64,000 nt of DNA from Hymenobacter sp. BRD128 (GTDB lineage: Bacteria > Bacteroidota > Bacteroidia > Cytophagales > Hymenobacteraceae): the NCBI RefSeq assembly GCF_013256625.1, contig NZ_CP053908.1, positions 310,001 through 374,000 of the forward strand, given 5' to 3'. The notes under the pieces were generated by a model. The model saw only the letters and a program-made list of their open reading frames with translations, did no database searches and was not told the origin of the DNA. Position 1 is the stretch's first letter. Every line of letters starts with the position of its first letter. The position numbers were made by a program, and so were the translations under genes. Of this stretch, positions 54,307-63,486 are shown piece by piece.

Positions 54307-55278
54307 CTACCAGAAGGGGTCGGGGCAGGCCGGGCGGGGCACTTTCTTGAGCTTGATACCCAAGATGACTTCGTGGCTACCCCACTGGTAGGCCGAGATG
54401 GCCGTGGTGCTGGCGTCGTAGGAGTAGCTCAGGCTGCCAAAGCTGAAATCGACGCCCACCATGCCTACAAAGGCATTGGTGGCCCGCCACGAGGCGCCCG
54501 CCCACAGCAGGTCCCGAAACTTGAGCTTCATGTTGAGGTCGACGGACACGGGCGCGGGCTTCATATACTTGACCAGTACCGAGGGCACCAGCGACAGGTC
54601 TTCGCTGATGGGCAGGCGCCCGCCGGCCGTGGCAAAATAGTGGCGCTCCAGCTTGTTGGTGTACGTGACCTGGTTGACGGGCGAATAGGCGAGGTCGAGC
54701 TGATTGCCCAGGATTTGGGCCGACGAGGCGCCCACGTAAAAATCGGGGCTATAGAGCCACAGGCCAATCGTGGCGTCGGGCACCCGCGATGACTGGCTAG
54801 CCGCAATGTAGCCGCTGTGAAATTGCAGCTGCGAGCCATCGACGGCGAACTGCTGCATGCCCACCGACGCGCCCATTGCCAGGCGCACGGTGCGCGACAG
54901 GGCCAGGTTATAGGTGTAGGAGCCGTAGATACCGGTGCGACTGGTGGGGCCGGTTACGTCGCTGTACACAATGCCGCCCACGGCGTGAAAGCCGCGCGCC
55001 CAGTCGTGCTTGGTGCGCTTGGACTGCGAGCGCAGGCTGCCCAGCGAGGAGTTGGCGCTGGCGTAGTAGGTGCGGGGAGCGCCCTCCAGGCCGGCCCACT
55101 GCGCCCGGTAGCTAAACTTGAGGTCGATATAATCCTCGGTGCCGGCCACGGCGGGGTTGAGGATATAATTATTGTTCATGTACTGGCTGTATTGCGCCAG
55201 TTGCTGGGCCTGTCCCGGCCGGGCCGCCCCGGCTGCTAGCAGCAGCAAAAAGAAAAGGCCGGGTAAGTTTTTTTTCAC
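54307..55278 (-). CDS. PorP/SprF family type IX secretion system membrane protein
   Basis: A 323-residue outer-membrane protein. Signal peptide, then QQLAQYSQYMNNNYILNPAVAGTEDY, the family N-terminal signature (QxSQYMNNxYxxNPAxAG). Repeated beta-strands and the C-terminal GSHEVILGIKL complete the barrel-like fold. PorP/SprF proteins attach or anchor T9SS type B cargo; this one lies directly downstream of such a cargo gene on the same strand, which is a common arrangement and suggests a dedicated pair. Confidence 0.93.
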   Translation of the reverse strand: MKKNLPGLFFLLLLAAGAARPGQAQQLAQYSQYMNNNYILNPAVAGTEDYIDLKFSYRAQWAGLEGAPRTYYASANSSLGSLRSQSKRTKHDWARGFHAVGGIVYSDVTGPTSRTGIYGSYTYNLALSRTVRLAMGASVGMQQFAVDGSQLQFHSGYIAASQSSRVPDATIGLWLYSPDFYVGASSAQILGNQLDLAYSPVNQVTYTNKLERHYFATAGGRLPISEDLSLVPSVLVKYMKPAPVSVDLNMKLKFRDLLWAGASWRATNAFVGMVGVDFSFGSLSYSYDASTTAISAYQWGSHEVILGIKLKKVPRPACPDPFW

Positions 55279-55320
55279 TGAGCAGGATTGCTAGGGAGGT
55301 AGTCGGGAGGAAATGAGCGA

Positions 55321-55356
55321 CTTAGCGGAGCCGGCGGGCTAGCCGGCTCCGCTAAG
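55321..55356. terminator. Hairpin between T9SS cargo and PorP/SprF genes
   Basis: Exact 14-bp arms (CTTAGCGGAGCCGG and its inverse) surround CGGGCTAG. There is no strong T-tract, so it may modulate rather than stop transcription. Confidence 0.55.
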
Positions 55357-55367
55357 CGCCTGATAAG

Positions 55368-58300
55368 TTAATACACTACCGTCACAGGGCCACTATACGC
55401 CTTGCCGTTGCCGAGCGTAATGACGTAATAATAAGTGCCAAGGGGGCCGGCTGCCCCCCAATAGTACCATTCCACTCGGCCGCGTGGCTGTAGCCCGAAG
55501 CCTCAAAAATCTTGCTGCCCCAGCGGTTGAATACCAGCACATGGTTGCCACTATAGCTGCCGATGTTGTCAATTTCCCAGGTGTCGTCGTGGCCATCGCC
55601 GTTGGGGCTGATGGCCGTGGGGATGCGCACGCGCGGCGTCACGGTCACGGTCACGGGGCTGCTGTCGGCGCAACTGCCGGTGCCGGCCGACAGCGTGTAG
55701 GTGGTCGTGATGACGGGTGAGGCAGTGGGCCGCAGCGGGTTATTGCCAAACGTGAGACCCGCCAGGGGGCTCCACGTCACCGGGTAGTTGCCGTCGGCCT
55801 GGCCTTCCAGCTCCACCTGGTCGCCTTCCATAATGGTCTTATCGGGGCCGGCCACCACATGCACCACCGGGCTGATGCTGACGCGCACGCCGCTGGCAGC
55901 AGCCGTGACCGGGCCGCACACCGTGGCGGCGCGCAGCAGCAGCGTCACGGTCTGGCCATCGCGCAGGGTGCTGCTGGTAAACACCGGGGTTGTGGCCCCG
56001 GCCACGTCCTTGCCATCTACCTGCCACTGATACTGCGGGCTAGGGCCGGGGTTAGTAGCCTTGTCGAGGCTGAAGGTGACGGGCACGCCCGCGCACACCG
56101 GCAACGTGGTTTGCAGGGTCATCGTTACGGCGGGCTGGGCCACCGGCGTCAGGCTTATCGTAACGGTAGCCGTGGCCGGGCCACTGGCGCAAAAGCCTAC
56201 GGTGGGCGATAATTCTACCTGTACCTGGTCGCCATCGCGCAGCGTCGTGCTGCTGAAGGTGGGACTGGTCGCCGCCAATACCCCATTCACAAACCACCGG
56301 TAGGTGGGCGCCGCACCGGCATTGGTCGGCGAGGGCGCAAAGGTGAAGGCCGTGCCGGCGCACTGCGCCGGCGGCGTAGCCAGCGCCACCCCCGACACAA
56401 GCAGTGGCTGCAGCTGCACCGCTACCACATTGGAATAGGCCGTGCCGCAGGTGGCCGTAGCCTGCCGCCGGTAGTAAGTGGCGGCATTTACCGGGCCGGG
56501 CGCGTAGCCAGGGTCGGTAGCGCCCGCGATGGCCGTCCAGGTCGAGTTGTCGGGCGACGATTCCCACTGATAAGTATAGGTGTTGGGGCCGCTGCCAACC
56601 CCGGTCGTACCCGTAAACGGCGCCGGAGCAGTGCCCGAGCACACCGTTTGGCTAGCGCTGATGGTGCCCGCCGTCACGGCCGGGTTTACCGTCACGGCCA
56701 CCGTATTCGTAGCCTGGCACCCACTGGCATTGGTTTCGGTGAGGGTATATGTGGTGGTAGTGGGCGCAGCGCCCGTGTTGATAAGCGTGACGATAGGGTT
56801 GGCTACCGTGCTGCTGCTGAGGCCCGCAGCTGGGCTCCAGCTATACGCAGAGCCCGCTACGGCCGCTGCCCCGATGGTAATCGGGATGCCCGAGCAGGTA
56901 CTGCGCGCCGAAATACCCACGCTGGCAGCCGGCACGGGTAGCAGTGTCACGGTTACCTGGCCGGTAGCGCCGCAGCTGTTGGGGGCCGCCGCACCAGTAA
57001 TGGTATAGGTAGTAGTGGCGGTAGGACTAACCGTAAAAGGTCCGGGCCCGGTAATAATGCTAGGCCCCCGCTAACGGTGTACGGGGCCGTGCCGCCCGCC
57101 ACGGTCAGGGTAGTGCTGCTGCCCTGGCAAATGGCGAGCTTACCCGTAATGGCTAGCGTAGCAGTTTGCGACACCCTGATACTTTGCGCAACTGAGTCGG
57201 TGAGGCAGCCATATTTGGTCAGGCCCCTAGCCACTATGGTGCCGGTGCCCGCCCCGCGCCACTGCACCTGCACCGGATTGGCGGTGGGGCTACCCACGAT
57301 GGTGCCGCCCACCGCGCGCCAGCTTACCTGAGGAGCCGTGCCGCCGCTGGCCGTGTAGCTGCGGGTAGCATTGAGCCCGCACACGAGCTGGTCGCCGCTG
57401 ATAGCAGTCGGTCCGGTGGGCTTCGTTACAGTGATGTGCAGCACATCGGCTATTGTTTTGCCGGCGCAGCCATTGTCTTTCACCGTAATAGCTACATCGT
57501 AGGGCGTGGCACGGGCGGCATCGCAACCGGCCGTGTACACAAAGGTGCCGGATACGACGCCGTTGATGCCCGACACTACCGCCGTGCCCGTGGGGTTGCC
57601 AGCCAGCCGCGTACCGGGGTCCCCGTTCAGCGTGGCAGTATAGCCCCCCGCGCCGTCGAGCAGCACGCTGTTCAGAGTCAGGGCTAGGGGGTGGGCATCG
57701 GCCTGCGTAGCCGTGACGGGAATGGTAAGCGTACTGCCCGCCTCAATAGTATAGTCGCGCGGCATCACGCTGATGGGTGGCAGCAGCGGAATTTTAGTAG
57801 GTGGGCACGTCGCCACTGCCAGTTGCAAATCGCGCCGCGTGACCCCAATGAGCACTTCCTGCCCCGCGATGGTGCGGTATTCCTTTACATCGACCGCCAC
57901 CACGTACTTACGCCCCGCCGTGGAAGCGCCGTACTTGGCTAGCCCCGTTGAAGGATTAAGGAGGGCAAAGTTGCCCGTCATAGTGCCAAAGGGCGTGGTG
58001 GGCGTATAATTGGCTCCCCCACTGTAAGCGGCTAGGGCAGGGGGCGGGGTAAAGGTAGTAAAGGGTAAGATGCCCAGCCCCCCAGTAGTAGCATAGGGCT
58101 GTCCAAACGAGTACACCAAGCGGTCGCCGTCGGCATCGACGGCATTATTGAGCAGGTACGTCGTATCGTTGGCGCAGATGATAGCCACGGCAATATCCGA
58201 AAACACTGGCGAGTGGTTGGGCAACGTCGGCGGAGCCATGGCCGTGTACAAGGTCAGGGACTGGGCGCTGGGGTCATACAGGTTGGTGATATCAACATTG

Positions 58301-58791
58301 CGGTTGCCGTCCGTAAACAAGGCGTAGTAGCCTTTGCTCGTATTTGGCAGATTGACGACCCCAACAAATTTTTGCAGCTGGTAAGGCTGCGACACGCCCG
58401 AGATGGTGCAGCCCGGCGGAATAGGCGGCGAAATACACGCGGTAAGCGACGTCTGCGGAATGCTCATCATGCCCGTTTGCCCCACAAACGTCGAGGTAGT
58501 GGGATAATTAGTAGCATTCAGAATAATTCTGGCCCCAGTGGCCTGGTCATAAATGCCGACGCCAGCCGTAGTACGGGGCGAGGCAATACCCGAAATGCCG
58601 CAGTTATTGTACAGCGTCACCGTTATCTCGTAGCGGAGTGGAGCCGCCGCCGGCCCTTTATTATCGAGGTAGCGATACGTCATTTCTCCCCCTAGCAGGT
58701 GGGTGGCCCGCGCCGGTCGGGCGCCGGCTAGTAACAGCAAGAAAAGAAGCCCTGGCAGTATTCCCGCCCGAGAAAGTAAGCTTGTGAGCAT
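55368..58791 (-). CDS. Large T9SS type B cargo protein with Ig-like repeats, frame disrupted as sequenced
   Basis: About 1140 residues if repaired. Signal peptide (LPGLLFLLLLAGARPARA), then THLLGGEMTYRYLDNKG, a recurring N-terminal block in Bacteroidota surface proteins, several Ig/PKD-like modules (CxGxxxT patterns), and the type B sorting domain: PTAISPNGDGHDDTWEIDNI, VLVFNRWGSKIFEASGY, and finally YYYVITLGNGKAYSG. Two single-base losses break it: one in the C5 run at 57065-57069 and one in the G5 run at 55442-55446; one extra base in each restores a continuous frame to the TAA at 55368. ATG 58791 is the start. It is probably exported by T9SS and held on the surface. Confidence 0.85.
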
Positions 58792-59512
58792 AGACGAAGA
58801 GAGGAGTGGCAGAGAATCAAAGCGTAGAAGCAAGTAAGCAAACGGCCGCCGAGCTGGTGGCTAGCGCAGCTTAAGCGCCAGAATGCCAGTAGCGCAATCA
58901 CTAATCAGTGATAAGGCAAATTATTGATTATAAAAGAAGGCGAAAATGTGGCTGCTAGACGGCCCCGGGTAGCAGGCCGCGCCGGACAGAATAAGCCGGC
59001 AAAACCGGAGTGTACCCTGCCGCTGGCAAGGCGAGGGCCATTATACCTTCCCGGGCAGCAACGGCAAGTAGCAACTTATTAGCCAACGGTAGTGTCAGGG
59101 CCATAAAAGGGCAATAAATGCAGCGTGAAAGTAGGTGTTTCCCAAGCAGTTTCTGAGCTGTAAAATTTAGCGCAGCAAAAAACCTCCTAAATCGTGAACA
59201 ATAAAAGTCTTTTAATAAAAACTACGAAATATTTTATTCTGAGCCTAGCGTGGCCCCGCCGGGTTGCAGTAGCGGCGCTTTTCGCCGGCCGGCTGCTAAT
59301 GCGCTTAAAAATGCTAATGCGCTTAAAAAATAGAGAGTATTTATTTCTGGGGATAAGTGCGTAGGAATGAGTTAGTGGCTGCACCAGCAGTGCCGGGCTT
59401 ATCAGGTGATTGAAGGAAAATGTCTGGTAATCAGGTAACAATCATGGTGGTAGGACACGTAAAAGTCGCAGCTGATTAGCTATTATTTTCCTCAACTTCC
59501 TTCCTGAAAGTC
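58792..59512. other. Intergenic region with an 18-bp tandem duplication
   Basis: About 720 bases without a credible gene. Contents are AT-richer than its surroundings in parts. The only repeat I see is TGCTAATGCGCTTAAAAA twice in tandem (59294-59329). Confidence 0.6.
59294..59329. repeat. Tandem 18-bp duplication
   Basis: TGCTAATGCGCTTAAAAA occurs twice, head to tail and identical. Confidence 0.9.
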
Positions 59513-59794
59513 ATGAAATCCACCTTCCTTTTCCTCGCTGCTGCCTTCGCGCTGAGTGCCAACGCCGCTTTTGCCCAGACTACCCCCACCACGGGTACTA
59601 CCACCTCGGGCACGATGAACCAGACGCCCAGCTCGGGCACCATGAACAACGGTACAATGGGTGCCGACCGAAGCAGCATGAACAACGGTACAATGGGTAC
59701 TGACCGTGCCACCATGCGCAGCAACCGCCGCATGAACAAAGGCTCGAAAATGAAGTCGAAGTCGACCAACGGCACCACCAAAACGACGATGTAG
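59513..59794 (+). CDS. Small secreted Thr/Met/Asn-rich repeat protein
   Basis: A 93-residue protein with signal peptide ending in ALSANAAFA. The mature chain carries MNNGTMGADRSS and MNNGTMGTDRAT, two copies of a ten-residue unit, after a Thr/Ser-rich part, and ends in a Lys/Ser/Met-rich basic tail (GSKMKSKSTNGTTKTTM). No family recognised. A terminator follows. Confidence 0.65.
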   Translation: MKSTFLFLAAAFALSANAAFAQTTPTTGTTTSGTMNQTPSSGTMNNGTMGADRSSMNNGTMGTDRATMRSNRRMNKGSKMKSKSTNGTTKTTM

Positions 59795-59826
59795 TAGCTA
59801 CTAAGCTATATCCATCGTATGAAGCA

Positions 59827-59861
59827 AAGCTGGTTGGTCCGTTGGGCTGACCAGCTTTTTT
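59827..59861 (+). terminator. Rho-independent terminator
   Basis: AAGCTGGT pairs with ACCAGCTT around a 15-base loop, followed by a T-tract. Confidence 0.7.
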
Positions 59862-59889
59862 CAGTATTTCAGTTTAACGCGTCTGCGCC

Positions 59890-60300
59890 ATGAAACGCCT
59901 TTACCTTCTATTTTTCAGTGTGTGTGCTGTGGCTACGGCGCACGCCCAGACTGTGCCCTTCGATGCCACGGCGCCCATGCGCGGCGGCTCGCAAAACCAA
60001 ACGGTGGTGCCCCCGGTAAACCCGGCCCTGAACCAGAGCACCATTCAGGGGCCTTCGCAGGTGCAGCGCACCACTACCAGCTACGACGCCCAGCCTAGCC
60101 GCCCGCCGGTAGGCACTGCCCCAGTAGCGGGCACCCCCGAGCAGTCGCCCACGACGCTGCCTGACGTGCGTGAGCAGGGACTTATTCCGCAGCAGCAGCG
60201 GCGGCAGTCGAGCGATGTAGTACCGAACCGCAGCTCCAGTTCGAGCAACATCAATCAGCGCCGCAGCCCGCAGCCAATGGGCGGGACTAGTCAGCCCTGA
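59890..60300 (+). CDS. Small secreted Gln/Pro/Ser-rich protein
   Basis: A 136-residue protein with signal peptide MKRLYLLFFSVCAVATAHAQ. The mature chain is low complexity, rich in Gln, Pro, Ser, Thr and Asn (PVNPALNQSTIQGPSQVQRT), likely disordered. No family recognised. It ends 29 bases before a very long perfect hairpin. Confidence 0.6.
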   Translation: MKRLYLLFFSVCAVATAHAQTVPFDATAPMRGGSQNQTVVPPVNPALNQSTIQGPSQVQRTTTSYDAQPSRPPVGTAPVAGTPEQSPTTLPDVREQGLIPQQQRRQSSDVVPNRSSSSSNINQRRSPQPMGGTSQP

Positions 60301-60328
60301 TTTTTCCGGCCGGCTTAATGCTACCAAC

Positions 60329-60397
60329 CCTGATACAACGAAAAAGGTGGGGCGGGCTTTCTCAAAAAGCCCGCCCCACCTTTTTCGTTGTATCAGG
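60329..60397. terminator. Exceptionally long bidirectional hairpin terminator
   Basis: Exact 32-bp arms (60329-60360 and 60366-60397) with a five-base loop. The middle of each arm holds AAAAAGGTGGGGCGGGC or its inverse, so both strands give a GC stem with a T-tract. It separates two convergent genes. Confidence 0.85.
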
Positions 60398-60405
60398 CCT
60401 ATGGG

Positions 60406-60747
60406 CTAGCCAGCAGCGTGGGCCAGCAAGTCGTGGCCGTGGCGGCGTAGCGTATCGGCCAGCTTGAGCAGGTCGGCCTTGAGGTCGGCGGGCGCGTGGT
60501 GGCTTACCTGGCTGGTCTGGTCGCCGAGCATATTAAGCGAGTGGCCGACGGCCGTGGCACTGAGGCTACCGCTGCTGAGCAGCGATTGCAAGTTGCCCAT
60601 TTCGCGGGCAATGTCTTGCAGTTCAGGCAGGCCGCTTTGCAAAAATTGCTGCTGCCAGGTTTCGGTATTATCCATTGCCGAGCCTAGCGGTAAGCTGGTC
60701 AGGCCATTTTGCAGCCCGGATAGGGTTGCGTGCAGAAGGTCATTCAT
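60406..60747 (-). CDS. Small hypothetical helical protein
   Basis: A 113-residue soluble protein, start MNDLLHATLSGLQNGL at 60747. The upstream open frame is Arg-rich and looks non-coding, so it is excluded. Residues 35-110 form two to three likely helices (GLPELQDIAREMGNLQSLL, ADLKADLLKLADTLRRHGHDL). No signal or membrane helix. It is 40 bases downstream of uvsE on the same strand. Function unknown. Confidence 0.6.
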   Translation of the reverse strand: MNDLLHATLSGLQNGLTSLPLGSAMDNTETWQQQFLQSGLPELQDIAREMGNLQSLLSSGSLSATAVGHSLNMLGDQTSQVSHHAPADLKADLLKLADTLRRHGHDLLAHAAG

Positions 60748-60787
60748 CGATAAAAAGGGAAATGGGGGTAAGCGAAACGGAAATAAA

Positions 60788-61771
60788 TCAAGCCTTGGCC
60801 TTAGAAGCACGCGGCTTGGGTGGCGCCGGCGCCGCGCGTGGCGCAAAAACCGGCGGCGTATAGCCGGCCGGCGCCGCTGGCACCAGACCCGCCTGACGCG
60901 CCAGTTGCAGCGCCCGCACGGCGCTAGCCTCTTTGTCTTTGATTTCAAGCATCATGTCTGTTTCCAGGCCGTCGAGGTCAATCAGGAAGGCTTGAAAAAG
61001 CTCGGGCACCAGGGTAGCGGTGTGCTTGCCGCGGCGCTCGCCGGGCGCCTGCGAGCTGTAGTCCATCATCAGCACGCCGTCGCGGGTGGGGTGCCAGGTA
61101 GCGGCGGCCAGGCGCAAGGCTAGCCGCATGGGTTCGCCGTGGTTGAGGCACTCGTGGTGAAAGTTATCGAACAGAATAGGCACGCCCGTTTCGTCGTGCA
61201 GGCTCAGGCACTCGCGCAGGCTGTAGAGGCGGTCGTCGTTTTCAACCACCAACCGGGCCTTTACCGCCTCGGGCAGCATGGTGTGGAAGGTATCGACCCA
61301 GCGGGCCAGCGCCGCGCCTTTATCGCCGTAGGCGCCGCCGGCGTGAATTTGCAGCTTGGCCGTCGAGTCCAGCTCCATCAAGTCGAGCATCGAGCCCTGG
61401 TATACGAGCTCGGCAATGCTGCGCTGCACAATGGCCGGGTCGGGCGAGTTCAACACCACAAACTGGTCGGGATGAAACGAGATGCGCAGGTCGTGCTGCC
61501 GCACGTAGTCGCCGATGGCCCGAAACTCAGTCTTAAAATGCGCCTGCCACGGAAATGTATTGATTTCGTGCGAGCCAAACGGCACAATGCCCGAGCCCAT
61601 GCGAAAAAAAAGCAGCCCGTGCGCCACATTCCACTCCAGGATTTGCTGGAGGCAGGCCAGGTTGGCGGCCACCGTGGGTACCAGGCGCTCGGCCGAGTAG
61701 GAGGCTAGCCGAAAGGTGCCGGCCGCGCTGCACGGCAGCGTCTCATTCACGCAGGGATATCCGATTTTCAT
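60788..61771 (-). CDS. uvsE: UV DNA damage endonuclease
   Basis: Cuts DNA 5' to UV photoproducts and some other lesions, starting an alternative excision repair route. 327 residues. MKIGYPCVNETL is the family start; FFRMGSGIVPFGSHE, RISFHPDQFVVLNSP, QIHAGGAYGDKGAAL, and VVENDDRLYSL are the metal-ligand and active-site blocks of the TIM-barrel UVDE family. The C-terminal 30 residues are a Pro/Ala/Lys tail. Such enzymes help tolerate strong sunlight. Confidence 0.95.
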   Translation of the reverse strand: MKIGYPCVNETLPCSAAGTFRLASYSAERLVPTVAANLACLQQILEWNVAHGLLFFRMGSGIVPFGSHEINTFPWQAHFKTEFRAIGDYVRQHDLRISFHPDQFVVLNSPDPAIVQRSIAELVYQGSMLDLMELDSTAKLQIHAGGAYGDKGAALARWVDTFHTMLPEAVKARLVVENDDRLYSLRECLSLHDETGVPILFDNFHHECLNHGEPMRLALRLAAATWHPTRDGVLMMDYSSQAPGERRGKHTATLVPELFQAFLIDLDGLETDMMLEIKDKEASAVRALQLARQAGLVPAAPAGYTPPVFAPRAAPAPPKPRASKAKA

Positions 61772-61872
61772 CTTCTGGGCTTACGCCAGAAGGGAGCCGT
61801 GCGTTTTACTTTGGAATAGGAAGGGCGAATCGCCTCGGCAATAATTCTTCGTTTCTTATTCTAAAGTAAATT

Positions 61873-62619
61873 TTACTCATAGCCCCGGTTGTCGCGGAAG
61901 GCCTTGTTATACTCGGCCCGCTTCTTGGCGGCGGCTTCGGCCGCGTCGCGGGCTTTGACCTGCTCCATCTTGCGGCGCTCTTTGCCCTGGCGCGAAAACT
62001 GGTCGTAGAGCCAGTCTACGTTGGAGCCGCTGATGGTGGGTGCCTCGGGCCGGGGCGCGGTCGAATCGACGGCAAACAGCGGCTTGGGCTTGGGGCCCTT
62101 CTTGGGAATTTTGACTACTGGCGGGGTGGGGCGCTTCATGTTGCGTAGCGCCCGGTTGATAATGGCGCGGTCGGGGCGGTCGGCCGTCACGCGCACCTCG
62201 CCAAGCTGGATGGAATCGCGCACCAGCTTCACCTGCACCACCAGCTGCGAAAGCGTGGTGCCGCCCAGCACCAGCCGGTGCGGCTTGTAGCCCACGGCCC
62301 GAAACAATACCGTATCGGTGGGTAGCGCCACAATAAAAAAGTCGCCTGCACCGTCGGCCGCCACGCCCCGGCGCGTGCGCTGAATTTGCACCGTGGCCCC
62401 CGGAATCGCCTGCTTATTCTCGGCGGCCGAAACCCGGCCACTCACGCGCACGGTGGGCGTGGGGCTACCCGCCTGGGCCTGCACCCTGGTGGCGGCCAGG
62501 GAGGTAATAAGCAGCAGGCTGATAGCTAGTAACCTGCGCTTAAGAAAAAGGGGGGCGGCCAGCAAAAACACGAATCTTTTAACGCAACTTTCCTGCAAAG
62601 CTGCCACCAAATGAGCCAA
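61873..62619 (-). CDS. Secreted carboxypeptidase-regulatory-like domain protein
   Basis: About 248 residues. A signal segment (LLAISLLLITSLAATRVQAQA) precedes a CarboxypepD_reg-like Ig-fold domain (VSGRVSAAENKQAIPGATVQI, then FRAVGYKPHRLVLGG), common at the front of Bacteroidota outer-membrane receptors. The remainder is charged (a basic Lys/Pro part, then an Ala/Lys/Glu helix). No TonB box or barrel follows. The start is uncertain: TTG 62619 or a downstream GTG/TTG before the signal. Function unknown. Confidence 0.75.
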   Translation of the reverse strand: MAHLVAALQESCVKRFVFLLAAPLFLKRRLLAISLLLITSLAATRVQAQAGSPTPTVRVSGRVSAAENKQAIPGATVQIQRTRRGVAADGAGDFFIVALPTDTVLFRAVGYKPHRLVLGGTTLSQLVVQVKLVRDSIQLGEVRVTADRPDRAIINRALRNMKRPTPPVVKIPKKGPKPKPLFAVDSTAPRPEAPTISGSNVDWLYDQFSRQGKERRKMEQVKARDAAEAAAKKRAEYNKAFRDNRGYE

Positions 62620-62622
62620 AAA

Positions 62623-62652
62623 AAACCCGCGCCGTTGCAGACGCGGGTTTTT
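62623..62652 (-). terminator. Terminator of the 62.7-kb lipoprotein gene
   Basis: AAACCCGCG pairs with CGCGGGTTT around a ten-base loop; the minus strand has eight T after the stem. Confidence 0.8.
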
Positions 62653-62687
62653 TGCAGACTAACAAGCCGCTTTCGCCGCCCGGGGGC

Positions 62688-63377
62688 TTACATTTTAGCT
62701 TTATTGCCGGCGGCATCCTTCACTTTTACGGTGCCGTCATTTTTTACTTTTACCTTCGAGCCATCGGTCATTTTCGACTTGCCCTTGGCTACGGCCGCGC
62801 CGCTGCCCATCGAGTTGTCGTCGGTGGTGGTCGTGGTGGTAGTTTCGGTAGTAGTCGAGCTGCTCATCGCCGACGAGCTGCTATCTGACGGCATGGTGGC
62901 GCTCGACGAGGCGGCCGTCTGGCCGCTGGTATCGAGGTTGTTAGCCTCATCGTATTCCGGGCGCGACGACTGATAGGCCTGATACTGCTCGGGTACTACC
63001 AGGATAGTCTGGAATTCCTTATCGGTATCGGCATAATACTGGCGGCGGGCGGCGCCGAAGCCAGTCGTATCGGCCTTATACTTAGCCATCAGGGCGTCGT
63101 AGCGCTTCGAGCGCTCGTAATAAGCCTGGCGCAGCTTTTCGCGGGTAGCGGCGTCTTTGATTTTCATTTTCGTCGCAAAGCGGTCGGCCATGCGGTTGCC
63201 CCGCGCATGGTAAGCTTCGTCCGTCATCGGGCCGGTCGAAGCCGTGCTGGTGGTAGTGGTAGTAGCCGTCGAGTCCGACGGCGTGCCGGTAGTAGTCGTG
63301 GTAGAAGTCGAGTTCGATGAGCACGAACCCAGCGAGAAAGCTGCGGCGCTGGCCAGCAGCAACAAGGCATTTTTCAT
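62688..63377 (-). CDS. Ser/Thr-rich lipoprotein
   Basis: A 229-residue protein with lipobox LGSC (MKNALLLLASAAAFSLGSC). Residues 22-50 are Thr/Ser-rich; a charged helical core (MTDEAYHARGNRMADRFATK, LRQAYYERSKRYDALMAKY) follows, then a second Ser/Thr-rich stretch (residues 150-195) and a basic tail with VKVKNDGTVKVKDAAG. The core resembles small periplasmic proteins but no family is recognised. Ends in a strong terminator. Confidence 0.7.
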   Translation of the reverse strand: MKNALLLLASAAAFSLGSCSSNSTSTTTTTGTPSDSTATTTTTSTASTGPMTDEAYHARGNRMADRFATKMKIKDAATREKLRQAYYERSKRYDALMAKYKADTTGFGAARRQYYADTDKEFQTILVVPEQYQAYQSSRPEYDEANNLDTSGQTAASSSATMPSDSSSSAMSSSTTTETTTTTTTDDNSMGSGAAVAKGKSKMTDGSKVKVKNDGTVKVKDAAGNKAKM

Positions 63378-63486
63378 GGGAAGATGGGGAAATTTGAAGA
63401 GAACGGGTGTTTTGGTTCCGCGCTTTAACGAAATTGCCCCGTCGGGGGTTACCGCTAGCCCCTGACCTTCAGCGCGCGGCCGCTGG

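Noticed and set aside
59187-59441. 84-codon minus-strand frame in the 58.8-59.5 kb gap
   Set aside because: AT-rich, no domain or signal, and it spans the 18-bp tandem duplication; probably chance.
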